Shown piece after piece: positions 1-10,312 of a stretch of DNA of 64,000 nt. The stretch spans positions 1-64,000 of the forward strand of contig CANMML010000005.1 in NCBI GenBank assembly GCA_947499005.1, in the 5' to 3' direction. Each line of letters opens with the position of its first letter. The stretch's first letter is position 1. The position numbers and the translations under genes are program-made. A model generated the notes under the pieces. The model made no database searches. It had not been told where the DNA came from and saw nothing but the letters and a program-made list of their open reading frames with translations. This DNA comes from an uncultured Aquimarina sp. (GTDB taxonomy: Bacteria; Bacteroidota; Bacteroidia; Flavobacteriales; Flavobacteriaceae).

Positions 1-134
1 TCGGGGTTTTATGTTTCTTTAAGTTACAAAGAAATATCAGTATTTACAAGGGGTAAGCTATTTTCTGAATGCGCCTACTTATATTAATTTTTTTAACGAT
101 TATTCAGGTCGTCACAAAAATTCATACACTATAC

Positions 135-1448
135 TTAGTATCTATAATATTCTGGCTTAAATGGCCCTTCAACCGTAACACCAATATATTCTGCTTGATC
201 TGGACGAAGCTGTTCTAATTCAACACCTAATTTTGCTAAATGTAAACGTGCTACTTTTTCATCCAAATGCTTTGGTAACATGTATACTTTATTGTCATAA
301 TTGGCTGAATTTTTCCAAAGCTCAATTTGCGCTAAAGTTTGATTTGTAAAAGAATTACTCATTACAAAACTTGGATGTCCTGTTGCACAACCCAAATTCA
401 CTAAACGTCCTTCTGCCAAAACAATAATATCTTTTCCTTCAATAGTATACTTGTCTACCTGTGGCTTAATTTCAACTTTACTATCTCCAAAGTTTCCATT
501 TAACCAAGCCATATCAATTTCATTATCAAAATGACCGATATTACAAACAATAGTCTTGTCTTTCATCGCGCGGAAATGCTTCTCTTGAACAATATCTTTA
601 TTACCTGTAGTAGTAATTACGATATCAGCATTAGAAATAACCGTATCCATTTTCTTTACTTCATAACCATCCATGGCAGCTTGTAAAGCACAAATTGGAT
701 CAATTTCAGTTACCGTAACGATCGCTCCTGCTCCACTAAATGAAGCGGCAGAACCTTTACCTACATCTCCATAACCTGCAACAACAACTCTTTTCCCTGC
801 TAACATCAAATCTGTCGCTCTTCTTACTGCATCTACAGCACTTTCACGACATCCATATTTGTTATCAAATTTAGACTTAGTTACAGAATCATTAACATTA
901 ATTGCAGGCATAGGAAGCGTACCATTTTTTACACGCTCATATAATCTATGCACACCCGTAGTTGTTTCTTCAGATAATCCTTTAATAGCCGCAACTAACT
1001 CTGGGTATTGATCCAATACCATATTTGTTAAATCACCTCCATCATCTAGGATCATATTTAAAGGCTGGCGATCTTCCCCAAAGAATAACGTTTGCTCGAT
1101 ACACCATTCGAACTCTTCTTCATTCATTCCTTTCCAAGCATAAACTGGAATTCCAGCAGCAGCAATCGCAGCAGCAGCATGATCTTGCGTTGAAAAGATA
1201 TTACAACTACTCCATGTTACTTCAGCACCAAGAGCTACTAATGTTTCAATCAATACAGCCGTTTGAATGGTCATATGAAGACAACCAGCAATACGTGCTC
1301 CTTTTAAAGGTTGTTCGTCTTTATATTCTTCACGAAGTGACATTAACCCTGGCATTTCGGCTTCTGCTAATTCGATTTCTTTTCTACCCCATTCAGCTAA
1401 AGAAATGTCTTTTACTTTATAGGCTACATAAGGAACTGTCGTACTCAT
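135..1448 (-). CDS. ahcY: Adenosylhomocysteinase (S-adenosyl-L-homocysteine hydrolase)
   Basis: Cytosolic NAD-dependent enzyme that splits S-adenosylhomocysteine into adenosine and homocysteine, closing the activated methyl cycle. The 437-residue product has the usual family length. Visible signatures are the substrate-domain stretch [20 protein letters not shown] (about residues 182-201), the NAD-binding glycine loop [10 protein letters not shown] (about 224-233), the motif [13 protein letters not shown], and the canonical C-terminus ending in YYRY. The start lies just inside a divergent intergenic region shared with the phosphopantetheinyl transferase gene. A TAACTTTG promoter box on the minus strand lies about 95 bp upstream. 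Nothing looks truncated or unusual. Confidence 0.98.
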   Translation of the reverse strand: MSTTVPYVAYKVKDISLAEWGRKEIELAEAEMPGLMSLREEYKDEQPLKGARIAGCLHMTIQTAVLIETLVALGAEVTWSSCNIFSTQDHAAAAIAAAGIPVYAWKGMNEEEFEWCIEQTLFFGEDRQPLNMILDDGGDLTNMVLDQYPELVAAIKGLSEETTTGVHRLYERVKNGTLPMPAINVNDSVTKSKFDNKYGCRESAVDAVRRATDLMLAGKRVVVAGYGDVGKGSAASFSGAGAIVTVTEIDPICALQAAMDGYEVKKMDTVISNADIVITTTGNKDIVQEKHFRAMKDKTIVCNIGHFDNEIDMAWLNGNFGDSKVEIKPQVDKYTIEGKDIIVLAEGRLVNLGCATGHPSFVMSNSFTNQTLAQIELWKNSANYDNKVYMLPKHLDEKVARLHLAKLGVELEQLRPDQAEYIGVTVEGPFKPEYYRY

Positions 1449-1541
1449 AAGATCTATTTTCTATTATCAGTTTAATACTAACTCAAAAATCTGTTATTTT
1501 GCAATGCGCAAATAACTATTTAAAGTATCATTTTCGAGCTG

Positions 1542-1549
1542 CAAAGTTA
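1542..1549 (-). promoter_or_regulatory. Candidate -7 box (TAACTTTG) for ahcY
   Basis: On the minus strand this reads TAACTTTG, a full match to the Bacteroidota -7 consensus TAnnTTTG, and it is followed by GCAGC. It lies about 95 bp upstream of the ahcY start, in the divergent gap. No clear TTG -33 box is visible at the usual distance, so confidence is moderate. Confidence 0.45.
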
Positions 1550-1579
1550 CAAATAAGCTTCTTAAACTCTTCTTAATAT

Positions 1580-2206
1580 ATGCCCCTCTATAAAAGTATT
1601 GCTGTAAACAACGAAACCCATGTTCTAATATGGCATATCACAGAAAGTGAAAAAGAACTAAATACCCCTCTAACTCTTGAAAGTTATTCTCAAAAACGTT
1701 TATCTGATATGAAGTCGGAAATTCATCGTAGAGCTTACTTAAGTGTTAGACATCTTCTGGCTATTGCCCAATATACGGATGCTGATCTCATCTATGATGA
1801 AAATGGCAAACCTAGTCTTTCCGATGGAGTAAATATTTCGATTACTCATTCATATGAATATGCCGCAATTATTCTCGGAGCCAACGCTGTAGGAATTGAT
1901 ATTGAAAAACAACGAGATAAAATAATCCGGATTGCTTCAAAATTCATTTCCGATAAGGAATTTGAATATTTAAACGAAAATGCCCCAAACTACATTAAAA
2001 ATCTTACCGTTATTTGGGGAGCCAAAGAAGCCGTTTATAAATTATATGGTCAACCAGGTGTAAGCTTTAAGCAACATATTATTATTGCCCCTTTTGAAAT
2101 TAATAAAGGCATCACAAAAAGTCTTTTATCTTTTGAAGAAATTCAAGAAACTTACGAAACTGACTTCATAGAATTCAATAATTTCACTTGTGTTTACACT
2201 TTTTAA
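1580..2206 (+). CDS. 4'-phosphopantetheinyl transferase superfamily protein
   Basis: Predicted to transfer the 4'-phosphopantetheine arm of coenzyme A to a serine of a carrier protein. The 208-residue protein carries the two superfamily signatures: GIDIEKQRDKI (about residues 105-115, with Asp107 and Glu109 as likely Mg ligands) and WGAKEAVYKLYG (about 146-157, the WxxKEA element). Size and motif spacing suggest the Sfp/AcpT type rather than the short AcpS type. Whether its target is the fatty-acid carrier protein or a secondary-metabolite carrier cannot be told here, since no synthase is nearby. It is divergent from ahcY and appears monocistronic. Confidence 0.88.
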   Translation: MPLYKSIAVNNETHVLIWHITESEKELNTPLTLESYSQKRLSDMKSEIHRRAYLSVRHLLAIAQYTDADLIYDENGKPSLSDGVNISITHSYEYAAIILGANAVGIDIEKQRDKIIRIASKFISDKEFEYLNENAPNYIKNLTVIWGAKEAVYKLYGQPGVSFKQHIIIAPFEINKGITKSLLSFEEIQETYETDFIEFNNFTCVYTF

Positions 2207-2342
2207 AAGCTACTGAAACGTTATATCATTTAATTTATTGCCACAAAAGTCTTATTTCAACGAATTATTGTGTCATTTATAAAAAAAGCAATGCGTCTAA
2301 CTATCATTTTTGATATATTGCTTGCATCAAACAAAACCTAAC

Positions 2343-3905
2343 GTGCATATATCAGATAAAGATATCAAACAGATTAAGGCAAAAGGCTTAACTGTTGAAC
2401 ATGTAATGCAACAAATTGAAATTTTCAAAAAGGATATTCCTTTTGTGAATCTTCGTGAAGCTGCTACTTTAGACAACGGTATTGTTGGACTAGAGACGAC
2501 TGAACTCATGGAGCTAGCTAAAATCTATGATGAAAAGTTAGAAAAGCTAGATGCCGTAAAATTTATACCTGCGTCGGGAGCTGCAACACGTATGTTTAAA
2601 GAATTATTCCGATTTTTAGATAATTACGATTTTTCTAAAGAAAGTATTAACTCTTACCTCAACTACGAGAAAGCAACTGCAATACGATTATTTCTTATTG
2701 GTTTGGAAAAGTTTCCTTTCTACAATATTGTATTAAAAGCTACCAAGAAAAAATACCCAAGATTCGACGACTTTTCTGAAGGAGAACAGTTGTATGCTTT
2801 CGTAAAAACAATGCTTAAAAATGGAGCTGGGTTAAACTTCGGTGCTTTCCCTAAAGGATTGTTGCCTTTTCATAAATACACCGATGGTATAAATACTGCC
2901 TTCGAAGAGCATCTTCATGAAGCTTCTCGTTACAGCACTAAAAACGGAAAAGCAAAACTCCACTTTACAGTTTCTAGAGAACACTTAAAAGGGTTTAACG
3001 ATGAATTCGAACGTGTAAAAAAAATAGTAGAAGAGAAAACGAATACTTCTTTTGACATTTCATATTCTTTTCAAAAAGAAAGCACTGATACTATAGCTGT
3101 AACTCTTGACAATGAGCCTTACAGAAAAGAAGATGGCTCTATTCTTTTTAGGCCTGGAGGCCATGGTGCTTTGATCGAAAATCTTAATGATATAGATGCT
3201 GACTTAGTTTTTATTAAAAATATTGACAACGTAGTTGTCCGTAAATATCAAGATGAACTTACGATTTATAAGAAAGCATTAGCAGGGAAATTAATCATGA
3301 TTCAGAATCGAGTGTTTTCTATACTTGAAAGCCTCGAAACAAATATGCCTGATGATGATGAGTTAGCTGAAATACGTAAATTTTTAACCGATGAGCTAAA
3401 CATCATTATGCCTGTAGATTTCGAGAAATTTTCGGACTATTACAAGCGCGAATATCTTCAAGAAGCTCTTAATAGACCTATCCGTGTTTGCGGTATGGTA
3501 TTAAATGAAGGAGAACCTGGAGGGGGTCCATTTTGGATCAAAAATGATCGAGGAAATATCGAACTACAAATTATAGAAGGAGCTCAAATAGACACCAAAA
3601 ACCCTCGTCAACGTGACAAAATGAAAGAGGCAACGCATTTTAACCCAGTAGATATAGTGTGTACAATGCGTAATTACAAAAATGAAAAATTTGACCTTTT
3701 AAATTACGTTGAACCGAAATTGAGTTTTATTACTAAAAAATCGATTAGCAGTACCAGTATAAAAGCATTAGAATTACCCGGTTTATGGAATGGTGCAATG
3801 GCCCGATGGATTAGTATTTTTGTCGAGGTACCATTAACTACATTTAATCCTGTAAAAACAGTTAATGACCTTTTAAAATCTGCACACCAAAACACGATTT
3901 TTTAA
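2343..3905 (+). CDS. DUF4301 family protein, function unknown
   Basis: A 520-residue cytoplasmic protein resembling the DUF4301 family, which is common in Bacteroidota and has no known activity. The open frame extends upstream to a TTG at 2310, but the GTG at 2343 gives an N-terminus (VHISDKDIKQIKAKGL) like the family's usual beginning, so it is chosen. Recognisable parts are FVNLREAAT, FIPASGAATRMFKELF, LPFHKY, LFRPGGHGALIENLN and the C-terminal NPVKTVNDLL segment. The GAATRMFK and RPGGHGALIENLN segments superficially resemble nucleotidyltransferase loops, but that is only an impression. No signal peptide or membrane segment is present. Confidence 0.82.
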   Translation: MHISDKDIKQIKAKGLTVEHVMQQIEIFKKDIPFVNLREAATLDNGIVGLETTELMELAKIYDEKLEKLDAVKFIPASGAATRMFKELFRFLDNYDFSKESINSYLNYEKATAIRLFLIGLEKFPFYNIVLKATKKKYPRFDDFSEGEQLYAFVKTMLKNGAGLNFGAFPKGLLPFHKYTDGINTAFEEHLHEASRYSTKNGKAKLHFTVSREHLKGFNDEFERVKKIVEEKTNTSFDISYSFQKESTDTIAVTLDNEPYRKEDGSILFRPGGHGALIENLNDIDADLVFIKNIDNVVVRKYQDELTIYKKALAGKLIMIQNRVFSILESLETNMPDDDELAEIRKFLTDELNIIMPVDFEKFSDYYKREYLQEALNRPIRVCGMVLNEGEPGGGPFWIKNDRGNIELQIIEGAQIDTKNPRQRDKMKEATHFNPVDIVCTMRNYKNEKFDLLNYVEPKLSFITKKSISSTSIKALELPGLWNGAMARWISIFVEVPLTTFNPVKTVNDLLKSAHQNTIF

Positions 3906-3985
3906 TGTTTTTTTTGTCAATGGATGCATAAAAACTACTTTCGTCACACTAAGTGATTTTATCTTACGTTAGGGAAGTAGCTTCT

Positions 3986-6900
3986 ATGCGTCCATTATAT
4001 ATATTTATTTTCTATTGTCTCTGTTTTCAGGTTGGTTTTTCTCAATCAGACCCACCTACTCTTTTCTCTTTTCAAAAATTTGCAGTAAAAGATACGCTTA
4101 GCATTGATTTTAACAATATTCAAAAACAAAGTATTGTTATAAAAGAAAAAACGGAGAAGCTTTTAGATTCATCTCTATACACTATAGATGTCGCAAATAA
4201 TCTAATTCACTTCAAAAAAAGTGAGATCAGCATTGATTCCTTAACTATTGAATATTTAAAATATCCAGACTTCTTAACGAAATCATATAGTTACCTAGAC
4301 GAAAGATTAATATTTAACTCAAGGAAAAAAAACCGTTATCAACTAAAGCCCTCTAATGCTAATAGAGTCAATCAAATATTTAGCGGATTAAATACAAATG
4401 GTAGTATTTCTCGTGGAATTACTATTGGGAATAATCAAAACTCTGTTGTAGATTCGGAACTTGATCTTCAAATATCAGGAAAACTTTCCGATAAAATTAC
4501 CATTCGAGCGTCGATGCAAGATTCTAATATCCCTATTCAATCGGATGGGTTTTCGCAGTCTTTAGATGAGTTCGATCAAATTTTTATAGAACTCGAAGCA
4601 CCTTCTTGGAAAGTTCGTGCAGGTGATATTCAAATATCGGAACAAGAAAGTGTCTTTGGGTCTTTTACAAAAAAATTACAAGGGCTTAGTATCAATACCA
4701 AATTTGAGGGGGTTAAAAATACAACTGAAGCTTTTATATCAGGAGCTTTGGTTCGAGGAATATTCAATCAAAGTAATTTTACTGGGCAAGAAGGAAACCA
4801 AGGCCCCTATAAACTGGTGGGTCAAAATGGCGAATTATTTGTTTTAATAGTATCTGGAAGTGAGCGAGTTTATGTAAATGGGCTACTATTAAAGAGAGGA
4901 GAAAGCAACGATTATGTTATTGATTATAATGCCGGAGAAATACGTTTTACACCAACATTTCCAATAACAGCAGATATGCGTATCGCTGTAGAATATCAAG
5001 TGTCTCAAAGAAATTTTTCGCGTGTACTAGGAAACGGAGGAGTAGCTGTCAGTAATGACAAATTTCAGATAAGCACTTTTGTATACACAGAAAATGATCT
5101 TCGTAACCAAACCTTACAACAAGAATTATCAAACCAACAAAAAGAAGTATTGTCTATTGCAGGAGATGATACTAATAATATGATTGCTTCTTCTGCCATT
5201 GAAGAGACTTTTTCAGAAGATCAAATTTTATATATCAATAGAGGAACGGACACAAACCCTGAATACGAATTCCTTGACTCTAATGAAGATCCTGGAGTTC
5301 CTGTTTTTCAAGTTAGCTTTTCTGATGTAGGAAATAATCAAGGAAGTTACGAGTTGATTACACGAAATACGGACAACAATGATTTAGTAGTTAGAAATAC
5401 TATTAGCAGAATATTTCGTTTTGTAGGGCAAGGACAAGGATCATTCGAACCGATTGTTCAACTTCAAGCACCTACAAAATTACAATTGGCAGTGATTAGA
5501 GCTGCTTATACTCCCAAGGCGAATAGTCGATTTAGTTTAGAATTTGCTGCAAGTAACAATGACCTAAATTTATTCTCTTCTATAGATGATAACAATAACG
5601 TTGGGGCTGCAATTCAATTAAAAGCAACGCATCCTATAAGAAAAGTAAAATCTAACTCTTGGAATACTTACTTCAATAATAGCATTGATTATGTTCAAAA
5701 GCAATTTAGAAATATCGAAGGCTTGTATAATATTGAATTTAACCGAGATTGGAATTTAAACACATTACAATCCTTAATCAATCAACCCAATCAAAATCAA
5801 CTTCTCACGGCATCGGGTATCACTATAAAAAAAGATAGTGTCGGTGTCATTTCTTTTTCGAATAGCTATTTAAATTTATCCGAAGTTTATAGCGGTTCTA
5901 GGCAAGGTGTATCGAGTAATTTGAAGTTTAAAAACTGGAGAATTGAACAAAGCACTAGCTTTTTAAATTCTGACGCTACTGATGAAAAAAGTAATTTTTT
6001 ACGCAATCGAAGTGTCATTACTTACCTTAAAAACAAGTATTGGACAAGTGCAAAGTATACTGCTGAAAACAATAAAGTTGAAAATAAAAACACAAAGGAA
6101 CTTAATATCGCCAGTCAAGCCTTTAATAGCTACGAATGGCAAGGAGGTATTGGAGATAGTACTGCTGTATTTTTAAAATTAGGAGCTCGATATCGTGAGA
6201 ATGATAGTATACAAGATAATCGACTTAGTCGAGTTGCCAAGTCACAAACATACACATTACACACTCGACCTTTAAATTCTCCACAACAACAGCTTACATT
6301 ATTTGCTAATTATAGAATTTTAGATCGAGTTGCTATCAATGAAAAAGAAAACACATTAACCAGTAGAGTTAACTATCAAAGAAATTTCTGGAAAGGAAGT
6401 ATTGATTCTAATACCTTATTAGAAATCCAAAATGGATCGGTTCCTCAACAAGATTTTACATATGTCGAAGTCGATGCTGGTCGCGGACAATATACTTGGA
6501 TTGATTATAATGAAAATGGCGTGCAAGAATTCGAAGAATTTGAATTAAGTCCATTTCCCGACCAAGCAACATTTGTACGTTTATTACTCCCCCGACAAAG
6601 CTTTAGAAAAACAACTCAAAATAAAATTTCTCAACAGTTAAATTTAAATTTCAGTCGCTGGAAAAAAGATAATAATCCTCTCAAAAAAATAATTTCTCAT
6701 TTTAGCGATCAAGCTAACCTTATCTTAGATCGAAGCATTCTATCGGAAGGGAATGACAAGATTTTTCACTTATTTGACAATGAACAAGAAGCTATATCAC
6801 TAAACACTTCTTTTAGAAATTCTTTTTTCTTTAACAGAGGTAAGCAACATTTTTCAAATACCTACACCTATAATCAATCTGAAATAAGCAATGCTTTTAT

Positions 6901-7441
6901 AACTGGCCAACAAGCATCTTCTATCAAAAGTCACCAACACAATTTTTCTCATAAAATAAAAGAAAGCTGGTTATTAGAACTTGAAAGTCAATATTCTAAA
7001 AACGGAAGTGATTTTGAAAGCTTTGCTGAACGAAATTTTAATATTACCAATAAGCGAACAGCCCCTAAGGTCTCTTATCTATTTTCTAAGCAGACTAGTC
7101 TAGGCCTTAGTTATGAGTTTCAAGAAAAAAACAATAACGCAGGGGACGAGCAATTAAGTAATCAAACCTTAAACCTAGAATTTAAAATCGCACAAAAACA
7201 AAAAAGTGCTATCAATGTAACGGCGAGTTATATTAACAATAAATTTTCTGGAAATGCATTTACCCCTGTAGGGTTTCAATTATTGGAAGGCCTACAATCT
7301 GGAAAAAATTATACCTGGGCTGTACTAGCTCAAAAAAAGATTACCAAATTTCTAGAACTCAATTTAGATTATCGCGGAAGAAAATCGGAAAGTTCCAATA
7401 CGATACACACGGGAAGTGTTCAAATAAGAGCTTTCTTTTAA
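3986..7441 (+). CDS. Large predicted outer-membrane beta-barrel protein, SprA-like
   Basis: A 1151-residue protein starting at the ATG at 3986, which is directly followed by a signal peptide (MRPLYIFIFYCLCFQVGFSQ); an upstream in-frame GTG at 3953 would bury it. The region around residues 125-220 (GSISRGITIGNNQNSVVDSE, LDLQISGKLSDKITIRASMQ) strongly resembles the repeated barrel units of SprA, the type IX secretion translocon. The protein is much shorter than SprA and is not SprA itself. A conserved acidic patch, TWIDYNENGVQEFEEFELS, looks like a calcium-binding loop. The C-terminus alternates polar and apolar residues and ends in FF, as outer-membrane barrels do. Its function is unknown. It ends 11 bp from the convergent DUF4136 gene. 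Confidence 0.75.
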   Translation: MRPLYIFIFYCLCFQVGFSQSDPPTLFSFQKFAVKDTLSIDFNNIQKQSIVIKEKTEKLLDSSLYTIDVANNLIHFKKSEISIDSLTIEYLKYPDFLTKSYSYLDERLIFNSRKKNRYQLKPSNANRVNQIFSGLNTNGSISRGITIGNNQNSVVDSELDLQISGKLSDKITIRASMQDSNIPIQSDGFSQSLDEFDQIFIELEAPSWKVRAGDIQISEQESVFGSFTKKLQGLSINTKFEGVKNTTEAFISGALVRGIFNQSNFTGQEGNQGPYKLVGQNGELFVLIVSGSERVYVNGLLLKRGESNDYVIDYNAGEIRFTPTFPITADMRIAVEYQVSQRNFSRVLGNGGVAVSNDKFQISTFVYTENDLRNQTLQQELSNQQKEVLSIAGDDTNNMIASSAIEETFSEDQILYINRGTDTNPEYEFLDSNEDPGVPVFQVSFSDVGNNQGSYELITRNTDNNDLVVRNTISRIFRFVGQGQGSFEPIVQLQAPTKLQLAVIRAAYTPKANSRFSLEFAASNNDLNLFSSIDDNNNVGAAIQLKATHPIRKVKSNSWNTYFNNSIDYVQKQFRNIEGLYNIEFNRDWNLNTLQSLINQPNQNQLLTASGITIKKDSVGVISFSNSYLNLSEVYSGSRQGVSSNLKFKNWRIEQSTSFLNSDATDEKSNFLRNRSVITYLKNKYWTSAKYTAENNKVENKNTKELNIASQAFNSYEWQGGIGDSTAVFLKLGARYRENDSIQDNRLSRVAKSQTYTLHTRPLNSPQQQLTLFANYRILDRVAINEKENTLTSRVNYQRNFWKGSIDSNTLLEIQNGSVPQQDFTYVEVDAGRGQYTWIDYNENGVQEFEEFELSPFPDQATFVRLLLPRQSFRKTTQNKISQQLNLNFSRWKKDNNPLKKIISHFSDQANLILDRSILSEGNDKIFHLFDNEQEAISLNTSFRNSFFFNRGKQHFSNTYTYNQSEISNAFITGQQASSIKSHQHNFSHKIKESWLLELESQYSKNGSDFESFAERNFNITNKRTAPKVSYLFSKQTSLGLSYEFQEKNNNAGDEQLSNQTLNLEFKIAQKQKSAINVTASYINNKFSGNAFTPVGFQLLEGLQSGKNYTWAVLAQKKITKFLELNLDYRGRKSESSNTIHTGSVQIRAFF

Positions 7442-7452
7442 AATTTAAACAA

Positions 7453-7962
7453 TTACTTTTTAGAAGGAGGATACTTTACCAAAACTTTTGACATAACAAC
7501 ATCGAAAAATGCTTTCCTATTTTCTGGTGTATTTTTCGAATTCTGAACATCATCAATCTCTGCTTGCCAGATTAATTCATCTTTATTCACATCGATAAAA
7601 TCAATATTAAGTAATAGGTGTTGATCTAAAGCTCCCACTGGCAAATTACCTCCAATAACTAAAGGACCGCTACCAATTCCAATACCGATATTCGTATTAT
7701 TCCGTTTTTCGTAACTCTTACTTTTAAAATTTATATAAAATTCTGGATTAACTCCTTTTTCATATCCTTTTATTTGTAAAATACTATCTGTAGCTGCAAG
7801 TAATCTTCGTTCATCCAAAGAGCTAAGGCCTGTTTTTAATGCCGGATAATAATTGTAAATTTTATACTTCCCAAAGTCTACAGTCTCATCATAATCATAA
7901 ACCACCCGAGCCGTATTACATGATACCAACCCCAATAAAACCGTAATAAGTAATAACCTCAT
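7453..7962 (-). CDS. DUF4136 domain lipoprotein
   Basis: A 169-residue predicted lipoprotein. The N-terminus MRLLLITVLLGLVSC is a lipoprotein signal peptide with lipobox LVSC and lipidated Cys15. The rest matches the DUF4136 pattern: VVYDYDETVDFGKYKIYNYY near the start, a middle strand region (GIGIGSGPLVIGGNLPVG) and ELIWQAEIDD towards the end. Such proteins are anchored on the periplasmic face of a membrane and have no known biochemical role. The gene is convergent with the SprA-like gene and divergent from the GH117 gene. Confidence 0.82.
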   Translation of the reverse strand: MRLLLITVLLGLVSCNTARVVYDYDETVDFGKYKIYNYYPALKTGLSSLDERRLLAATDSILQIKGYEKGVNPEFYINFKSKSYEKRNNTNIGIGIGSGPLVIGGNLPVGALDQHLLLNIDFIDVNKDELIWQAEIDDVQNSKNTPENRKAFFDVVMSKVLVKYPPSKK

Positions 7963-8075
7963 AGCCTTAATTTTAAAACAAGATCATCAAAAATTTGTCC
8001 AAAACCTAAATTTAACTTACGATAACGTTTTAGATATTTTTTTTAAAGCTATATTCAGCACCTCAAATAACTATT

Positions 8076-10181
8076 ATGAAATTTATACTCTCATTATTAT
8101 TGGGCTTTGCGTTAGTCCAAATAAATGCACAAGGCCTCAGCTACAGTGGTACTGTTACTGACAAATCAAATAATCAGCCTATTTCTGGAGCGACAGTTAC
8201 CTTAGTTGAAACAAACCAAGTTGTATCTACTAATGGTAGCGGAACATTTTCTATAAATGTATCTTCTAATAGCGCTAGAACACTTCAAATTAATAAGGAA
8301 GGCTATATGTTCGAAGACTTAAGAAACTTAAGTCCTACAGCTAATCAAAATATTGAATTAAGACCAAAAATTAAGAGTGCAGCCACTATACGTTGGGAAA
8401 ATTACCTTGAAAACTGTAATAATTACAACAATCCTAATATACCTAGCGACCCTGTTTGGAATATGAGATGGACTGAACAAAATTTCACAGGAGATTTAGC
8501 ACCTGATACTCGCTTCGTAAGACGAGATCCAACTGCTGTTATCGAACACGATGGTAAATTTCATGTATGGTATACTTTCAAAGTTGCTCAAGAGACTATT
8601 TGGCCTTGGTGGAGCGAACCAAACTTAGACGGTAGCCGCGATGCATTCCCTTGGGATAATGCAGACCTAATGTACGCTACTTCTACTGACGGATTTAACT
8701 GGGAGGAACAAGGCGTAGCAGTTGCTAGAGGGTCAAGAGGGAATTATGACGACCAATCTGTATTTACTCCTGAAATTTTAGCACATGATGGTAAATTCTA
8801 TTTAGTATATCAAACAGTACAGTTTCCATATATAGAAAGAGTGAAAAACACTATTGGTATTGCTGTAGCAGATTCTCCTGCAGGACCATGGACAAAATCA
8901 GCAGAACCAATACTAAGACCTACAGATAATGGTAAGTGGACTGACGGATTTACAAGTCGTTTACGTGCCGATATTCAAGGTGATTTTGATAGCCACAAAG
9001 TACACGATCCTTGTTTACGCTTTTTCAATAATAAATTCTATTTGTACTATAAAGGAGAACGAATGGGAGAACGAAGGTTATGTCCAGATCGTTCTAAAGG
9101 GAATCCTGATGGACAACGAGAGATCCGATGGGGAGTTGCTATAGCCGACAATCCTCTTGGACCTTATGTAAAATCGGAATACAACCCTATTACAACTAGT
9201 GGTCATGAAGTTGCCGTTTGGAATTACAATGGAGGTATTGCTATCATTCAAAAACTTGATGGACCAGAAAGAGGGTCTATACAATTTGCACAAGATGGTA
9301 TCAATTTTGAAATGGTTGGACGTGCCACCAATACTCCTGAAGCACTTGGAATGTTTCGTCCTGAAGAAGAAGGAGATACTCCTCATGATGGAGTTACTTG
9401 GGGTCTTTCACATCATTACAATTGGGCGCAAGCAAGAACTACAAACTTTTTAGCACGATTTGATATTGTTGCTCCCCCTAAACCACCAGAAGAAGTTGAT
9501 CCTCCAACTCCTCAATCTTTGATAATAGAAGTAGAAAATAAAACAGATACAGGAGGTACATTTAATGATGCCACATCTGGTGGCCCTGGATTTGGTGTAA
9601 ATTCTACTACACAAGGAGTCAACTTCGTTAACTCTGGTGATTGGTTTGAGGTACTTGTCGATATTCCTAACACTGAAGAATATAACTTAATCTACAACAT
9701 CAGTACTCCTAGTGATAATGCTCAAGTGCAATTCATAATTGCTGGAGAAGTACTTGCTAGTGATCCAGTGAATAACAATGGTGAATGGGATGCTTATTAC
9801 CTACTAAAACACGAAGATCCTATTTCTTTAACTGCAGGACAACATACTATCCGTATTCTTGCTAGCGGAACTAATGACTGGCAATGGAATATGGAGAAAA
9901 TATACTTAGAACCATTATCCTCTTTATCTGTTAGTTCTTTTTTAGAAAATAGTGATGAGATTAAGGTATATCCTAATCCCTCTAGAGATCAATTAACAAT
10001 TTCTAATCTAAAAAAAGAAGTAGGTTATAAAATATTGAATCTTAATGGAAGTACTATTGAATCGGGTAGTGCATCTCCACAAAATCCAATAATTGTAAGT
10101 CATTTATCACAAGGAGCTTATATTTTAACACTTACAGATAACAGTAATGAATCTTCATCTACAGTTTTTATTAAACAATAA
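8076..10181 (+). CDS. Secreted GH117-family glycosidase with CBM6 and type IX sorting domain
   Basis: A 701-residue secreted enzyme. Domains in order: signal peptide (1-19, ending INAQ); a carboxypeptidase-regulatory-like beta-sandwich (about 20-90); a five-bladed-propeller catalytic domain (about 100-465); a CBM6-like module (about 482-610); and a type IX sorting domain starting KVYPNPSRDQL (about 629-701). The catalytic part has the hallmarks of GH117 (alpha-1,3-linked neoagarooligosaccharide hydrolase type): RRDPTAV (about 149), YDDQSVFTPEI, SHKVHDPCL (about 308) and SGHEVAVW (about 375). The Asp, Asp and His of the first, third and last motifs fit the family's proposed active site. Known members release 3,6-anhydro-L-galactose from agar oligosaccharides; the exact substrate here is inferred. 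No SusC/SusD pair or other agarase is nearby. Confidence 0.88.
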   Translation: MKFILSLLLGFALVQINAQGLSYSGTVTDKSNNQPISGATVTLVETNQVVSTNGSGTFSINVSSNSARTLQINKEGYMFEDLRNLSPTANQNIELRPKIKSAATIRWENYLENCNNYNNPNIPSDPVWNMRWTEQNFTGDLAPDTRFVRRDPTAVIEHDGKFHVWYTFKVAQETIWPWWSEPNLDGSRDAFPWDNADLMYATSTDGFNWEEQGVAVARGSRGNYDDQSVFTPEILAHDGKFYLVYQTVQFPYIERVKNTIGIAVADSPAGPWTKSAEPILRPTDNGKWTDGFTSRLRADIQGDFDSHKVHDPCLRFFNNKFYLYYKGERMGERRLCPDRSKGNPDGQREIRWGVAIADNPLGPYVKSEYNPITTSGHEVAVWNYNGGIAIIQKLDGPERGSIQFAQDGINFEMVGRATNTPEALGMFRPEEEGDTPHDGVTWGLSHHYNWAQARTTNFLARFDIVAPPKPPEEVDPPTPQSLIIEVENKTDTGGTFNDATSGGPGFGVNSTTQGVNFVNSGDWFEVLVDIPNTEEYNLIYNISTPSDNAQVQFIIAGEVLASDPVNNNGEWDAYYLLKHEDPISLTAGQHTIRILASGTNDWQWNMEKIYLEPLSSLSVSSFLENSDEIKVYPNPSRDQLTISNLKKEVGYKILNLNGSTIESGSASPQNPIIVSHLSQGAYILTLTDNSNESSSTVFIKQ

Positions 10182-10202
10182 ACTGTAAGCAATTACTTCA
10201 TA

Positions 10203-10238
10203 AAAAATCCCAAGACTTTTATTAGTCTTGGGATTTTT
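10203..10238. terminator. Bidirectional intrinsic terminator
   Basis: Perfect 15-bp stem (AAAAATCCCAAGACT at 10203-10217 with AGTCTTGGGATTTTT at 10224-10238) and a 6-base loop. There is a T tract on both strands, so it can end both the GH117 transcript and the convergent TerB transcript. Confidence 0.92.
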
Positions 10239-10312
10239 AGTTTAAAGAATAAAAGTTTTAATTATAAAACCCTTCATCTTTCAATACTTCACACTAATTT
10301 ACACTTATGGTA

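Noticed and set aside
1025-1450. 141-codon open frame antisense to ahcY
   Set aside because: Poly-Gln/Leu-rich shadow of the conserved ahcY frame, with no start signal and no family likeness.
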